Source: Paenibacillus algorifonticola (lineage in GTDB: Bacteria > Bacillota > Bacilli > Paenibacillales > Paenibacillaceae). From it: a stretch of DNA of 64,000 bases. The stretch lies in assembly GCF_000971975.1 (NCBI RefSeq), contig NZ_KQ040784.1:34987-98986 (forward strand). Direction: 5' to 3'. A program made the position numbers and the translations under genes. The notes beneath the pieces are model-generated. The model saw only the letters and a list, made by a program, of their open reading frames with translations, did not search any database and was not told where the DNA came from. Shown one piece after another: positions 1-8,095 of this stretch. Each line of letters starts with the position of its first letter. Positions within the stretch are counted from its first letter, which is position 1.

Positions 1-632
1 GGAATATTACGCCCTTGGTAGTAGTTGTATTGAAAAATATCTTCGTTGTAAAAAACTTGGGGCGTTTGTACGTAAGCAAGCTTCTCATTTTCTGCAAAAA
101 AACCTACCGTGCGCTGTAAAAAATCTGGTTTTGGCATCATATCGGCATCTAAAGTGAGGAGTAAATCACCCTTCATTTTCGTCAGCGCATGATTCAAATT
201 GCCAGCTTTAGCATGCTCATTTCCGGGACGATCGAGATAATGAACGCCTAAACCTTCGGCCACTTCTCTCATTTCCGCTCGTTTTCCGTCATCACATACC
301 CAAATATTTAATAAATGCTCCGGATAATTCAAGTTTTTACAGGCAAGGATGGTTTTTCTAACCAAGGATGGCGGTTCATTGTAGGTAGCGATTGTAACAT
401 CCACAGAATAAAGGTTGTCAGGTAATGGCGCAGGCTTTCTTTCAGTGGGTTTTAGCAGAAGAATGTGGAATAAAACGGATTGAAAAATAGAAATAATTTC
501 AAAAAATAGTAACAACGATCCAAAAATTAATGACCAGCCAGATGGGAGTGTTTGTACAAGTCTCCATACTAGATACACGATCATGATAGCAATGGATACC
601 GTTGTTAATATGTACCTAGCTTTCGTTTTCAA
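1..632 (-). CDS. Cellulose-synthase-like family 2 glycosyltransferase, N-terminal part
   Basis: This gene runs off the left edge of the window; about 210 N-terminal residues are visible and the C-terminus is missing. Two hydrophobic segments lie within the first 70 residues, followed by a GT-A domain with VTIATYNEP, the CDDG and DAD metal-binding aspartates and the VQTPQVFYN stretch typical of processive cellulose-synthase-like enzymes, as opposed to simple sugar transferases. Such membrane enzymes polymerise nucleotide sugars and extrude the chain. The start is taken as TTG at 632 behind AAAGGATTGGGG; an in-frame stop lies a few codons upstream. A terminator separates it from the GH26 glycanase gene upstream on the same strand. 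The polymer made is not shown by the sequence; the GH26 neighbour suggests a beta-mannan-like product, which is inference. Confidence 0.85.
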   Translation of the reverse strand, partial: MKTKARYILTTVSIAIMIVYLVWRLVQTLPSGWSLIFGSLLLFFEIISIFQSVLFHILLLKPTERKPAPLPDNLYSVDVTIATYNEPPSLVRKTILACKNLNYPEHLLNIWVCDDGKRAEMREVAEGLGVHYLDRPGNEHAKAGNLNHALTKMKGDLLLTLDADMMPKPDFLQRTVGFFAENEKLAYVQTPQVFYNEDIFQYNYYQGRNI

Positions 633-741
633 ATAACCCCAATCCTTTGCGCTCTATTTATTCGCCATAATTCCATTCCTTTTCTGACTAATCTACAACA
701 TGGATTGACTATGCTGTCTATTTTCGCTGTCGATATTTGTT

Positions 742-768
742 AAATCGGCCGGAAATATGATATTTTTG
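742..768 (-). promoter_or_regulatory. Sigma-D-like promoter before the glycosyltransferase
   Basis: On the minus strand CAAA is followed after 15 bases by GCCGATTT, close to the sigma-D (motility sigma factor) consensus TAAA-N15-GCCGATAT. It lies 110 bases before the TTG start of the glycosyltransferase. Motif match only. The rest of 633-880 shows nothing else I can name. Confidence 0.3.
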
Positions 769-880
769 GCGGCTAAGGCTCAAATTCAAAGTTATCTTAT
801 CACAATCCTTGACCCTTTAAAAGTTAATTTTTCTTCTTAACATCATATTCATCATCGAAAATGTGTAGAAAAAAAGCGAA

Positions 881-921
881 AAAACTCTAATTTTACGCGG
901 TTTTCGCGAAATTAGAGTTTT
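881..921 (-). terminator. Terminator after the GH26 gene
   Basis: A 13-bp stem (AACTCTAATTT against AAATTAGAGTT with extra A-T pairs) encloses a 15-base loop. It has A-runs on the left and T-runs on the right, so it could act in both directions, but the only gene ending towards it is the GH26 gene. Confidence 0.8.
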
Positions 922-1000
922 TTCATAATACCTATTTAGTACTATATCAGCGAGTATTTGAAAGGGATTGGGCCTAGTCCTTTATTACCAGCCTATTCTA

Positions 1001-1948
1001 TTAAAGCGTGTTTTGCAACGTTTGGTAGGCGCTCAGGCTGTCCGCCGACGAATCAATATTCCAATCCAGCTCTTTGTTTTCATTGAACCAGATCAAGCCT
1101 TTAATTTGGCTGTAGGCTGGCGATTGGATTTGGTTCATGGCATCGATAACCCATTCGTTTTTGCTGCCGCCGCTTTCGGTTGTGCCTGTCTCCGCAATAA
1201 TGATCGGCTTGCTCGAAATGCTAGTCAACGCTTGGTAAGAAGCATAGAATACATCGTTAAACGTTCTCCACGAGCTCCACGATTCTTTCGTTCCAAAATT
1301 GTAACCATCAATCGAAAGCATGTCCACATAAGCATCACCTGGGTACATAGCTGTAAACGAAGCGTTTTGGCCAACATTTTCAGCATTTACGTTGTACATG
1401 AATTTGATATTTGTTGCGCCTTGTTCTTTGAAAATAGTCACGACACGTTGGAATGCCGCTTTGTAGGTTTCGTTCGTGTTAACTGTGCTGTCGCCAACGC
1501 CCCAGCCATACCAGTTGCCGTTGCCTTCGTGGAAAAGGCGGAGCCAGATTTCGGGGTTTTTATTAGCCGCTTGCCAGTTAATCAATTGCTTAGCTGTTTG
1601 TTTCAGGTAAGCGTCTACTACGCCTCTATTGATATCAGCAGTCGAATATTCTTTGTAATTTTTATTTTTAAATTCAAGGGTAAGTAGGTTAATCGAACCA
1701 TTACTATTCACATAGTCCAAAAAGCCCTTCCACTCATTGATCCCTTGATTCGAATTGACAAAAGTATGTATAACATCTTGGTGTCCGCCAATCATTTGCT
1801 CATAGGCAGCGATATTGTTCAAGTTTTGATTCGGCCAAGTGCCGATCCATGCACCGTTGTAAAAATTGCTTTGTGCGCTCACGGGAAGTGCCCAAAATAG
1901 TGTCGAAACTAACATCACGAGTGTAAGGCCGAGCTTTCTGCTTTTCAT
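1001..1948 (-). CDS. Secreted GH26 glycanase, probable endo-beta-mannanase
   Basis: The 315-residue product begins with a signal peptide (basic start, hydrophobic core, cleavage near ALPVSA-Q at residue 26). The GH26 fold is indicated by IWLRLFHEGNGNWYGW, where Glu141 would be the acid/base (HEGNG in place of the usual HEMNG), and by KPIIIAETGT with Glu253 as nucleophile. GH26 enzymes mostly cut beta-1,4-mannan chains; some act on mixed-linkage glucan or xylan, so the substrate is not certain. The start at 1948 is chosen over a longer frame because GGGGGAGGAAC sits 7 bases before it and the signal peptide begins there. Its leader carries two c-di-GMP riboswitches and its own promoter. The downstream gene is a cellulose-synthase-like transferase, a pairing that recalls synthase-glycanase loci for exopolysaccharides. 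Confidence 0.88.
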   Translation of the reverse strand: MKSRKLGLTLVMLVSTLFWALPVSAQSNFYNGAWIGTWPNQNLNNIAAYEQMIGGHQDVIHTFVNSNQGINEWKGFLDYVNSNGSINLLTLEFKNKNYKEYSTADINRGVVDAYLKQTAKQLINWQAANKNPEIWLRLFHEGNGNWYGWGVGDSTVNTNETYKAAFQRVVTIFKEQGATNIKFMYNVNAENVGQNASFTAMYPGDAYVDMLSIDGYNFGTKESWSSWRTFNDVFYASYQALTSISSKPIIIAETGTTESGGSKNEWVIDAMNQIQSPAYSQIKGLIWFNENKELDWNIDSSADSLSAYQTLQNTL

Positions 1949-2021
1949 AGTAGTTCCTCCCCCGAGCGAATGATGGTACGTGGTCCGAAGAACACGCCAC
2001 ACCTTCATCAGGCAAAGGAGG

Positions 2022-2120
2022 CTATGTCGGGCTTCGGCAGCTGGCGAGCATATCCTGTGAAGGATGAAGCCCCTATAGCTTTGCGCACATCAGGTTTCCC
2101 TGAGTTTGCCTTTTCGTGCT
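2022..2120 (-). promoter_or_regulatory. Cyclic-di-GMP-I riboswitch, gene-proximal copy
   Basis: On the minus strand the segment shows the GEMM-I core: AAGGCAAACTCAGGGAAACC with the GAAA tetraloop, then GATGTGCGCAAAGCTATAGG, a second hairpin, and ATGCTCGCCAGCTGCCG. No U-tract terminator follows. Instead CCTCC at 2017-2021 and CCCGA at 2026-2030 could pair with the ribosome site region GGGGGAGG at 1955-1962, so translational control is the more likely mode; this last point is inference. Confidence 0.92.
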
Positions 2121-2130
2121 TGAAAGCAAT

Positions 2131-2171
2131 AAAAAAAGATAGTCCCTGCTCCCGAAAGAACAAAGTCTACC
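2131..2171 (-). terminator. Intrinsic terminator between the two riboswitches
   Basis: On the minus strand GGTAG-A-CTTTG pairs with CAGGG-A-CTATC around a 12-base loop, followed by seven T. It lies directly after the distal riboswitch and before the proximal one, so it could be the expression platform of the distal copy. Confidence 0.65.
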
Positions 2172-2194
2172 TTGATTAATAAAGGAAGAAGCGA

Positions 2195-2290
2195 TGTTGA
2201 ATTCGGTAGCTGGCGAGCATATTCCGTTAGGAATGAAGCCCCTGTAGCTTTGCGCACATCAGGTTTCCCTGAGTTTGCCTTTTCGTTAAA
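2195..2290 (-). promoter_or_regulatory. Cyclic-di-GMP-I riboswitch, distal copy
   Basis: This second GEMM-I aptamer is nearly identical to the proximal copy through AAGGCAAACTCAGGGAAACC, GATGTGCGCAAAGCTACAGG and ATGCTCGCCAGCTACCG. The variable hairpin differs (ATTCCTAACGGAAT here), which shows compensatory change in a paired region and supports a conserved RNA. A terminator follows it. Confidence 0.93.
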
Positions 2291-2330
2291 CGTAATAGGT
2301 ATAAAGTATGAGCTAATGCAATATGGTGTT

Positions 2331-2360
2331 ATTGTACACCTTGATCGCAAATTTCGTCAA
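2331..2360 (-). promoter_or_regulatory. Sigma-A promoter of the GH26 transcript
   Basis: TTGACG and TACAAT are separated by 18 bases. Transcription would begin near 2325, giving a leader of about 375 bases that contains both riboswitches. Confidence 0.6.
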
Positions 2361-2377
2361 ATTATTTTTTCATAAAA

Positions 2378-3637
2378 TTATACAACGAAAAAATATCCAT
2401 TAAAGTAGCAGATCGCATACACAATATGAAGCAGGAAAAACATCATGAAATAAAACATTTGCAGCGGCTTATTATTTTTCAGCACATCCGCAAAATAAAT
2501 GTAGAAGGGGAACGCGACCATGACATAACGTGGAATGCTTTGCAAAAATTCGGCGCTGGCGAACGGAATGAGCATAAGCAGCAAACCATATGCAAAAAAC
2601 AGCCATTCATGTGCATTACGGCGAATTTCTTTCCAACGCATAATGAGAAAGGCGGCAAAAATGACGAGGACGGCATTCGCAATGATAAAGGCAAGCAGGC
2701 CATTTTCCCAGCCGCCATTTCCTGAGAAATAAGGCTTTTGGATAAAATGAATATAGTTCGAGAATGGAGCAACCGTCTTGCGATACCAGTTGATGCTTTG
2801 CTCGGTAATCGGTGCCAGCAAATCGCCCGTGAGCCATTTCATGTACAAAAGATAACCGGCCAGCGGCAGCGCGGACATAATGGCATAGCCTAGATATTTG
2901 GTGTCCTTCCATTTAAAACGATACAGCCTGTGTTCAATCAACAGCGTTCCCACAACGAAAAACAAGTTGACGAAGCCCAGATTGCGCGTCACAGCGGACA
3001 AGCCCCCGAACAGAAACGCCAGAAAATATCGCTTTTGCATCGCATAATAAACGGTCATAAGCGAAAGCATGAGGAACAGGCTCTCTGTATAAGGCACGGC
3101 ATAGAAGATGGCGGTCGGAAAAACAAGCAGCAGCAGCACCGCGACTTGGGCATGCTCCTGTTTCAGCCCTCTTTTTAAACAAATGCCATAAAAATAAAAA
3201 AGCGATACGAGCAAAAATAAATTCGATAAAACCGATCCAACGACTGTCGCATCATATTTAGAAATAGACTCCACCAAAAAGACTAACAAAGGGTATAAAG
3301 GGAAAAACACCCAATTCGCACTAGGATGCGGCTCGCTGATGTTATACGTATCGTAGCCATTTTCGGCGATACCCAAATACCATACGCTGTCAAATTTCCT
3401 TAAATCCTCGAAGCTCGGCTTCTTCAGCTGTGAAATATCCGTCTGGATCGATAGCTGGCTGGATGTAAAATCATGCCCCTGCACGACCGTATAGTCCGGC
3501 GGAATTTGATAATTCGGAAACAGGTTCATGCCGAGAAAACCTGCAAAATAAAGCAATATCCTCGTGATGACAAACAAGGAGAGCAGGAAGATCAAAACTT
3601 GCGTGTTCGACTTTGCTTTAAGCAGCAGCGATTCCAT
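2378..3637 (-). CDS. PIG-V-like membrane mannosyltransferase (GT-C fold)
   Basis: The 419-residue product has about ten hydrophobic segments. The first extracytoplasmic loop contains FDSVWYLGIAENGY, the acidic first-loop pattern of GT-C enzymes, and the overall pattern fits the mannosyltransferase family related to eukaryotic PIG-V. Such enzymes take a sugar from a polyprenyl-phosphate carrier outside the membrane. The start at 3637 lies 3 bases after the stop of the upstream family 2 transferase, so the two are co-transcribed; that partner would supply the lipid-linked sugar. The acceptor is unknown. Less likely alternatives are other polytopic sugar transferases of the YfhO type. Confidence 0.72.
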   Translation of the reverse strand: MESLLLKAKSNTQVLIFLLSLFVITRILLYFAGFLGMNLFPNYQIPPDYTVVQGHDFTSSQLSIQTDISQLKKPSFEDLRKFDSVWYLGIAENGYDTYNISEPHPSANWVFFPLYPLLVFLVESISKYDATVVGSVLSNLFLLVSLFYFYGICLKRGLKQEHAQVAVLLLLVFPTAIFYAVPYTESLFLMLSLMTVYYAMQKRYFLAFLFGGLSAVTRNLGFVNLFFVVGTLLIEHRLYRFKWKDTKYLGYAIMSALPLAGYLLYMKWLTGDLLAPITEQSINWYRKTVAPFSNYIHFIQKPYFSGNGGWENGLLAFIIANAVLVIFAAFLIMRWKEIRRNAHEWLFFAYGLLLMLIPFASAEFLQSIPRYVMVAFPFYIYFADVLKNNKPLQMFYFMMFFLLHIVYAICYFNGYFFVV

Positions 3638-3640
3638 TCG

Positions 3641-4651
3641 TCACCTCGTCTCTTGTAATTGCTGCGTTTTCGCTTCTGTCACTACAACGTTATGCAGCTC
3701 GGTTTCAACGAAGTATTTCGGTCTTTTCTTCGTTTCAATGTAAATTTTGCCGATATATTCGCCAATTAGTCCAATGCAAAGCAGCTGAATGCCGCCAATG
3801 AACCAAATCGAAAGAATCAACGAGCTCCAGCCGGATACCGTGTTGCCCTGCAAATGCCTTACAAATACATAAAATGCAAACAAAAGGCTCATGACCGACA
3901 TGAAGAATCCGACAACCGACACCGCTCGGATAGGAGATACGCTGAAGGAGGTAATGCCTTCCCATGCGAATATGAGCATCTTTTTCAGCGGATATTTCGA
4001 TTCGCCAGCAGTTCGCTCCAGACGGTCATAATACACGCTGTCGGATTTGAAGCCGATGGTAGGAATAATGCCACGCAAGAACAGATTAACCTCCTGGTAC
4101 TCCTCCAGCTTATTAACAACCTTCTTGCTCATCATTCGGTAATCCGCATGATTATAAACAACGTTTACGCCAAGCTTAATCATTAATTTGTAGAAAAATT
4201 GCGCGCTGAACTTTTTGAACATCGTATCGGTCGTCCGCTTGTTCCGCACGCCGTACACAACTTCGTAGCCCTGCTTGTACTTCTCAATAAACTGGTCGAT
4301 TACCGTAATATCATCCTGTAAATCGGCATCGATGGAAATAATGCAATCCGCATATTCCTTCGCCGTCAACAAGCCCGCCAGCAGCGCCCGCTGATGCCCG
4401 ACGTTACGGGAAAGCTTCAGCCCGCTCACAAAACGGTTGCTTCGGTGAAAGGAATCAATAAGCGACCACGTTTTATCACGGCTGCCATCATCTACGAGCA
4501 GCATTTTACTTTGCTCCGACACCTTCTTCTCCCTCACCAACCGTTCAAGCAGCGCTGTCATTTGCCGCACCGTCTCCGGAAGCGCCTCTTCCTCGTTATA
4601 ACAAGGCATGACTATCGATACAATGGGTAAATCGGCCTCATCGCCTCTCAT
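3641..4651 (-). CDS. Polyprenyl-phosphate glycosyltransferase, family 2 (DPM1/GtrB-like)
   Basis: The 336-residue protein has an N-terminal GT-A domain with IVSIVMPCYNEEEALPET, LLVDDGS and ISIDADLQDD, and two C-terminal transmembrane segments near residues 240-260 and 275-300. This architecture is that of GtrB, ArnC and CsbB, which load a sugar on undecaprenyl phosphate. ATG at 4651 follows GAGGGAGA. It is the first gene of a two-gene operon with a GT-C-type transferase, the usual flippase-side partner. The sugar cannot be read from the sequence. Confidence 0.88.
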   Translation of the reverse strand: MRGDEADLPIVSIVMPCYNEEEALPETVRQMTALLERLVREKKVSEQSKMLLVDDGSRDKTWSLIDSFHRSNRFVSGLKLSRNVGHQRALLAGLLTAKEYADCIISIDADLQDDITVIDQFIEKYKQGYEVVYGVRNKRTTDTMFKKFSAQFFYKLMIKLGVNVVYNHADYRMMSKKVVNKLEEYQEVNLFLRGIIPTIGFKSDSVYYDRLERTAGESKYPLKKMLIFAWEGITSFSVSPIRAVSVVGFFMSVMSLLFAFYVFVRHLQGNTVSGWSSLILSIWFIGGIQLLCIGLIGEYIGKIYIETKKRPKYFVETELHNVVVTEAKTQQLQETR

Positions 4652-4802
4652 GACTATCTCCCTCGCTCTCTATGATGTTGTCCATTTTTCGACAATTAGT
4701 ATAATAGCATACATTGGTTAAAGTAAAGTGAAAAACCGCGCTCTGCCTATGGAAGTATATAGAAAAACTCGTCTTCAAATCATATTATGCTCCATTTTCC
4801 CC

Positions 4803-4857
4803 CAAAAAAAGCCCCTGCGGCCTAGGTAGCTGTCTGCCACCGCTGCCGCAAGGGCTG
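4803..4857 (-). terminator. Terminator after argS
   Basis: On the minus strand AGCCCTTGCGGC pairs with GCCGCAGGGGCT around a 30-base loop, followed by seven T. It closes the ywiB-argS unit. The remaining bases 4652-4802 hold only the leader of the glycosyltransferase operon. Confidence 0.88.
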
Positions 4858-4916
4858 ATCTCTTTCGTCCACGCCTGTGCCTGCTTACACCCAGCCGCTC
4901 TGAAACATGAAGCAGC

Positions 4917-6596
4917 TTACATTTGCTGTGGAGCCGATACGCCTACGAGGCGAAGCGCGTTCGCAATAACCGTGCGAATAGCGCCAAGCAGCGCAAGGCG
5001 CGCCTGAGTCTGCGCAGCGTCTTCGGTAATGACGCGCTCCGCTCTGTAGTAACTGTGGAACTGGGATGCCAGTTCATATACATAACGAATGATGCGGTGC
5101 GGCGCATATTGCTCCGCCGCTTCCGCCACTTCCTGCGGCAGCTCGCCGAGCTTGCGCAGCAGGTCATATTCAGCCTCCGACGCCAGCTTGCCGAGGTCGA
5201 TCTGCTCAAGCGGCAGCAGCGCAAGGCTTTGCTCCTGTGCCTGACGGAAAATGCTGCAAATCCGCGCATGCGCATATTGCACATAAAACACCGGATTTTC
5301 GTTTGAAGTCGAAATCGCCAGATCCATGTCAAAATCCAGATGCGAGTCCATGCTGCGCATCGTGAAGAAATAACGGATGGCATCCACGCCAACCTCGTCC
5401 ATCAAATCCTGCATCGTGACCGCTTTGCCGGTACGCTTGGACATTTTCACCTTCTCGCCGTCCTGGAACAGGCTGACCATCTGTGCAATCAATACGACCA
5501 GCTTGCCTGGATCGTTGCCAAGCGCCTCCATTGCCGCTTTAACGCGCGGAATGTAGCCGTGGTGGTCTGCGCCCCAGATGTTGATCATGCGGTCGTAGCC
5601 GCGGCTGTACTTGTCCATATGGTAGGCAATGTCTGGCGTCAAATACGTGTAGGAGCCGTCATTTTTGACAAGAACGCGGTTTTTATCGTCGCCGAAAGGC
5701 ATCGTATCGAGCCACGTCGCGCCCTCTTCCTCGTACACGTGTCCCTTCTCCTTAAGCGCTTCAAGCGCCTGCTCAACCTTGCCGTTCTTGTAAAGCGACG
5801 TCTCGCTGTACCAGATATCGAAGCCGACGCGGAAGCGATTAAGATCATGCTTGATTTTGTCTAGCTCTCGCTCCAGGCCGAAGCTGCGGAAAAACTCCAG
5901 GCGCTCCTCCGCGCTCAGGCCGAGCAGACGATCTCCCTCCTGCTCAGCAAGCAGCCCTCCGAAACCGACAATATCCGCGCCGTGGTAGCCATCCTCCGGC
6001 ATCTCCGCTTCCTTGCCCAGCGCCTGCTGGTAGCGCGCTTCAATCGACTTCGCCAGATTGTTCACCTGATTGCCGGCATCGTTAATATAATATTCGCGGG
6101 TTACTTCATAGCCCGCATATTCTAGCACATTGCACAGCGCATCGCCTACCGCCGCGCCGCGTGCATGTCCAAGATGAAGGCTGCCCGTTGGGTTCGCGCT
6201 GACAAACTCCATCTCCACGCGCTTGCCTGCGCCGATCTGCGTACGCCCGTAGTTGTCGCCACCTGCGACAACCTCGCCAACGACGGCGTACAAATAGCTT
6301 TTGTCCATGCGGAAGTTAATAAAGCCCGGTCCTGCGATTTCTGCAGATACAATCGACGCCTTCGCATAGTCCAAATTCGCAATAATCGCCTCAGCGATCA
6401 TCCGCGGATTTTTCTTCGCAAGCTTGGTGAGCTGCATCGCTGCGTTCGTCGCCAAATCGCCATGTTCTTTATCCTTAGGCACCTCCAGCACGAATGCCGG
6501 AAGCTCCTCGCGTGCTGCGAGCCCGCCCGCTACTGCCGCATCGGCAATAGCCGCTTTTACTTGCTCATACAATTGCTCCAATACATTTCCACTCAT
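4917..6596 (-). CDS. argS: Arginyl-tRNA synthetase
   Basis: This class I synthetase charges tRNA-Arg with arginine in the cytoplasm. The 559 residues are the normal length. The N-terminal Add-1 domain covers residues 5-90. The HIGH motif is seen as SLHLGHARG near residue 141 and the KMSKS equivalent as VKMSKRTG near residue 375, followed by the DALR anticodon-binding domain in the last 120 residues. The start lies 2 bases after the DUF1934 gene, as in the ywiB-argS pair of Bacillus. The leader before the operon is only about 33 bases, so there is no T-box. Confidence 0.98.
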   Translation of the reverse strand: MSGNVLEQLYEQVKAAIADAAVAGGLAAREELPAFVLEVPKDKEHGDLATNAAMQLTKLAKKNPRMIAEAIIANLDYAKASIVSAEIAGPGFINFRMDKSYLYAVVGEVVAGGDNYGRTQIGAGKRVEMEFVSANPTGSLHLGHARGAAVGDALCNVLEYAGYEVTREYYINDAGNQVNNLAKSIEARYQQALGKEAEMPEDGYHGADIVGFGGLLAEQEGDRLLGLSAEERLEFFRSFGLERELDKIKHDLNRFRVGFDIWYSETSLYKNGKVEQALEALKEKGHVYEEEGATWLDTMPFGDDKNRVLVKNDGSYTYLTPDIAYHMDKYSRGYDRMINIWGADHHGYIPRVKAAMEALGNDPGKLVVLIAQMVSLFQDGEKVKMSKRTGKAVTMQDLMDEVGVDAIRYFFTMRSMDSHLDFDMDLAISTSNENPVFYVQYAHARICSIFRQAQEQSLALLPLEQIDLGKLASEAEYDLLRKLGELPQEVAEAAEQYAPHRIIRYVYELASQFHSYYRAERVITEDAAQTQARLALLGAIRTVIANALRLVGVSAPQQM

Positions 6597-6598
6597 CG

Positions 6599-7045
6599 TT
6601 ACTGTTCCCCCTGAATATGCAGCCGAATATGAAATCGGCCAGATAAATGCTCGTCAATCCACAAATCATATTTCCACTCTATTGTAAAAGGAGGCTCCGC
6701 CAACTCTCCCTCAGCAGCATCCTCCGCATGAAGCGCGAGCTGTTCCGTCTCTGTCTCCATTTGAAAAGACATAATGGGGGACCGATAGCGCCCAGCCCGC
6801 TTGCCGCCTACAGCGAAAAGCTGCTCCGAATCTACCGCCCCCCGGCGCGTAATAAGCAGCTCGCCTTGGCGATAGCGAATAAGCGACCTGATCGGCTCCG
6901 AATTCGCTTCGCCCTCGATCGGCTCCTCATAGCGGATGTAGAGCGAGCGATCCTTGCGAAACAGCTCCCCACGGTGCTCATTGACCTGAACAGCGCCATC
7001 CTGCCTGCTTTCCAGCTTAATGCTGACGTTCATTCTTTCAGACAT
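6599..7045 (-). CDS. ywiB: DUF1934 beta-barrel protein, YwiB-like
   Basis: The 148-residue acidic protein has the alternating-strand pattern of DUF1934 (calycin-like beta-barrel): [12 protein letters not shown] at the start, [14 protein letters not shown] in the middle and a charged C-terminus. The family is found next to argS throughout Bacillales; its function is not known. ATG at 7045 follows CAGGAGCACGG; an internal ATG five codons on is possible. It is the first gene of the argS operon. Confidence 0.8.
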   Translation of the reverse strand: MSERMNVSIKLESRQDGAVQVNEHRGELFRKDRSLYIRYEEPIEGEANSEPIRSLIRYRQGELLITRRGAVDSEQLFAVGGKRAGRYRSPIMSFQMETETEQLALHAEDAAEGELAEPPFTIEWKYDLWIDEHLSGRFHIRLHIQGEQ

Positions 7046-7084
7046 ATCCGTGCTCCTGTATCTTCAGTCTTAACGTATGCTTCT

Positions 7085-7113
7085 ACTATATACACGTATC
7101 CTCTCAATTTCAA
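7085..7113 (-). promoter_or_regulatory. Sigma-A promoter of ywiB-argS
   Basis: TTGAAA-N17-TATAGT on the minus strand, ending 40 bases before the ywiB start. Confidence 0.6.
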
Positions 7114-7126
7114 CGATTAAGGGCGA

Positions 7127-7645
7127 TTACTGTTCCTCCAGAAAAGGAACAATGCCGCGCCACGCTTCGATCCGATCTTCGAGGTTTCGCATTTTCTGCG
7201 TCGGAATCGGGCTCGTTGAAGGCATCTTGAGCAGCGCCAGCGAATCAAACGCAGGATGCTCGCGAAAATATTTTCGAAACGTATCGTACGCCTTCGTTCC
7301 ATTAAATGCAAAGCAGCGCAGCCCCGGATATTGCGCTAGCAGTGCAGGCAGATCATTCGGCTTCTCATCTTTAATGTTCACATCAAGGCTGCCTTCGCGC
7401 TCGCAAGATTCAATGACGTCGAACACCGCCAGCCGATGCTCCTGCAAAAAAGCGAGCCGCTTCGCATAATCCTCGTCCGGCGCCCCAGCGTCAAACAACC
7501 CATACACCATCCCCCAAAAATAGTTCCGCGGATGACCGTAGAACTGGCGATGCTCCAGCGATTTCACGCTCGGCGCCGTCCCCAGCACCAGCACGCGGGC
7601 CCGCTCATCAATGACGGGAGGAAAAGAATAAACACGCTCTGTCAT
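7127..7645 (-). CDS. DNA-deoxyinosine / mismatch-specific DNA glycosylase
   Basis: The 172-residue protein belongs to the HDG/Mug branch of the uracil-DNA glycosylase superfamily, which removes deaminated bases from DNA. Motif 1 is VLVLGTAPSVKSL, followed by YGHPRNYFW, the CFAFNGTKAYDTF segment, and motif 2 LKMPSTSPIPT. The length is typical. ATG at 7645 lies 8-10 bases after GGGGGTGAC. It is probably transcribed alone; the ywiB promoter starts after its stop. Confidence 0.88.
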   Translation of the reverse strand: MTERVYSFPPVIDERARVLVLGTAPSVKSLEHRQFYGHPRNYFWGMVYGLFDAGAPDEDYAKRLAFLQEHRLAVFDVIESCEREGSLDVNIKDEKPNDLPALLAQYPGLRCFAFNGTKAYDTFRKYFREHPAFDSLALLKMPSTSPIPTQKMRNLEDRIEAWRGIVPFLEEQ

Positions 7646-7730
7646 AGCTCTGTCACCCCCTGCTAGCTGTTTTTACTATTATGGCATTTTTGGAGGGAAA
7701 TTTCTCGCGCACAAATAAAGACATGCTAAT

Positions 7731-7760
7731 AAGAAGTACTACACAAAGTTAGTACTTCTT
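7731..7760. repeat. Perfect 10-bp inverted repeat
   Basis: AAGAAGTACT and AGTACTTCTT flank a 10-base spacer, 47 bases before the small membrane protein gene at 7807. No T-run follows, so it is more like an operator than a terminator. The binding factor is unknown. Confidence 0.5.
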
Positions 7761-7806
7761 CAATCCGCATTATTTTTCTAAAATAAAAGGACAAGGAGCT
7801 GATCAA

Positions 7807-8079
7807 ATGAGCAAAGCACGCAGCACACTTACCTTATTTGCCGCATGCATGGCACTTTTAACCATCTACTTTTTAATGACAAAACAACAGCTGTTCGGTT
7901 CGCAGTGGCTTATTGGGTTTGCAAGCAGCCTGGCAGGCACGATCATTAGCTTTTGCGGCCCATTCCAGGCTAGAAAACGATCCATTTGGTGCGCAGCTGT
8001 CGCAACAGCCAACTTCCTGCTGCTCAGCTGGTACATTTTTATATTTTCACCGCTCGCCGTGATCATATTCGGGCCATAA
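7807..8079 (+). CDS. Small membrane protein of unknown function
   Basis: The 90-residue product has three hydrophobic segments (about residues 5-24, 32-50 and 61-88) and a short cytoplasmic link with FQARKRS. I do not recognise a family. AAGGAG lies 8 bases before ATG. The gene stands alone, convergent with the cidAB operon, behind the perfect inverted repeat at 7731-7760. Confidence 0.6.
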   Translation: MSKARSTLTLFAACMALLTIYFLMTKQQLFGSQWLIGFASSLAGTIISFCGPFQARKRSIWCAAVATANFLLLSWYIFIFSPLAVIIFGP

Positions 8080-8095
8080 ACGCCTATCCCCTCCT

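Noticed and set aside
7046..7126. T-box leader for argS
   Set aside because: The leader from the mapped promoter is only about 33 bases and has no T-box motif.
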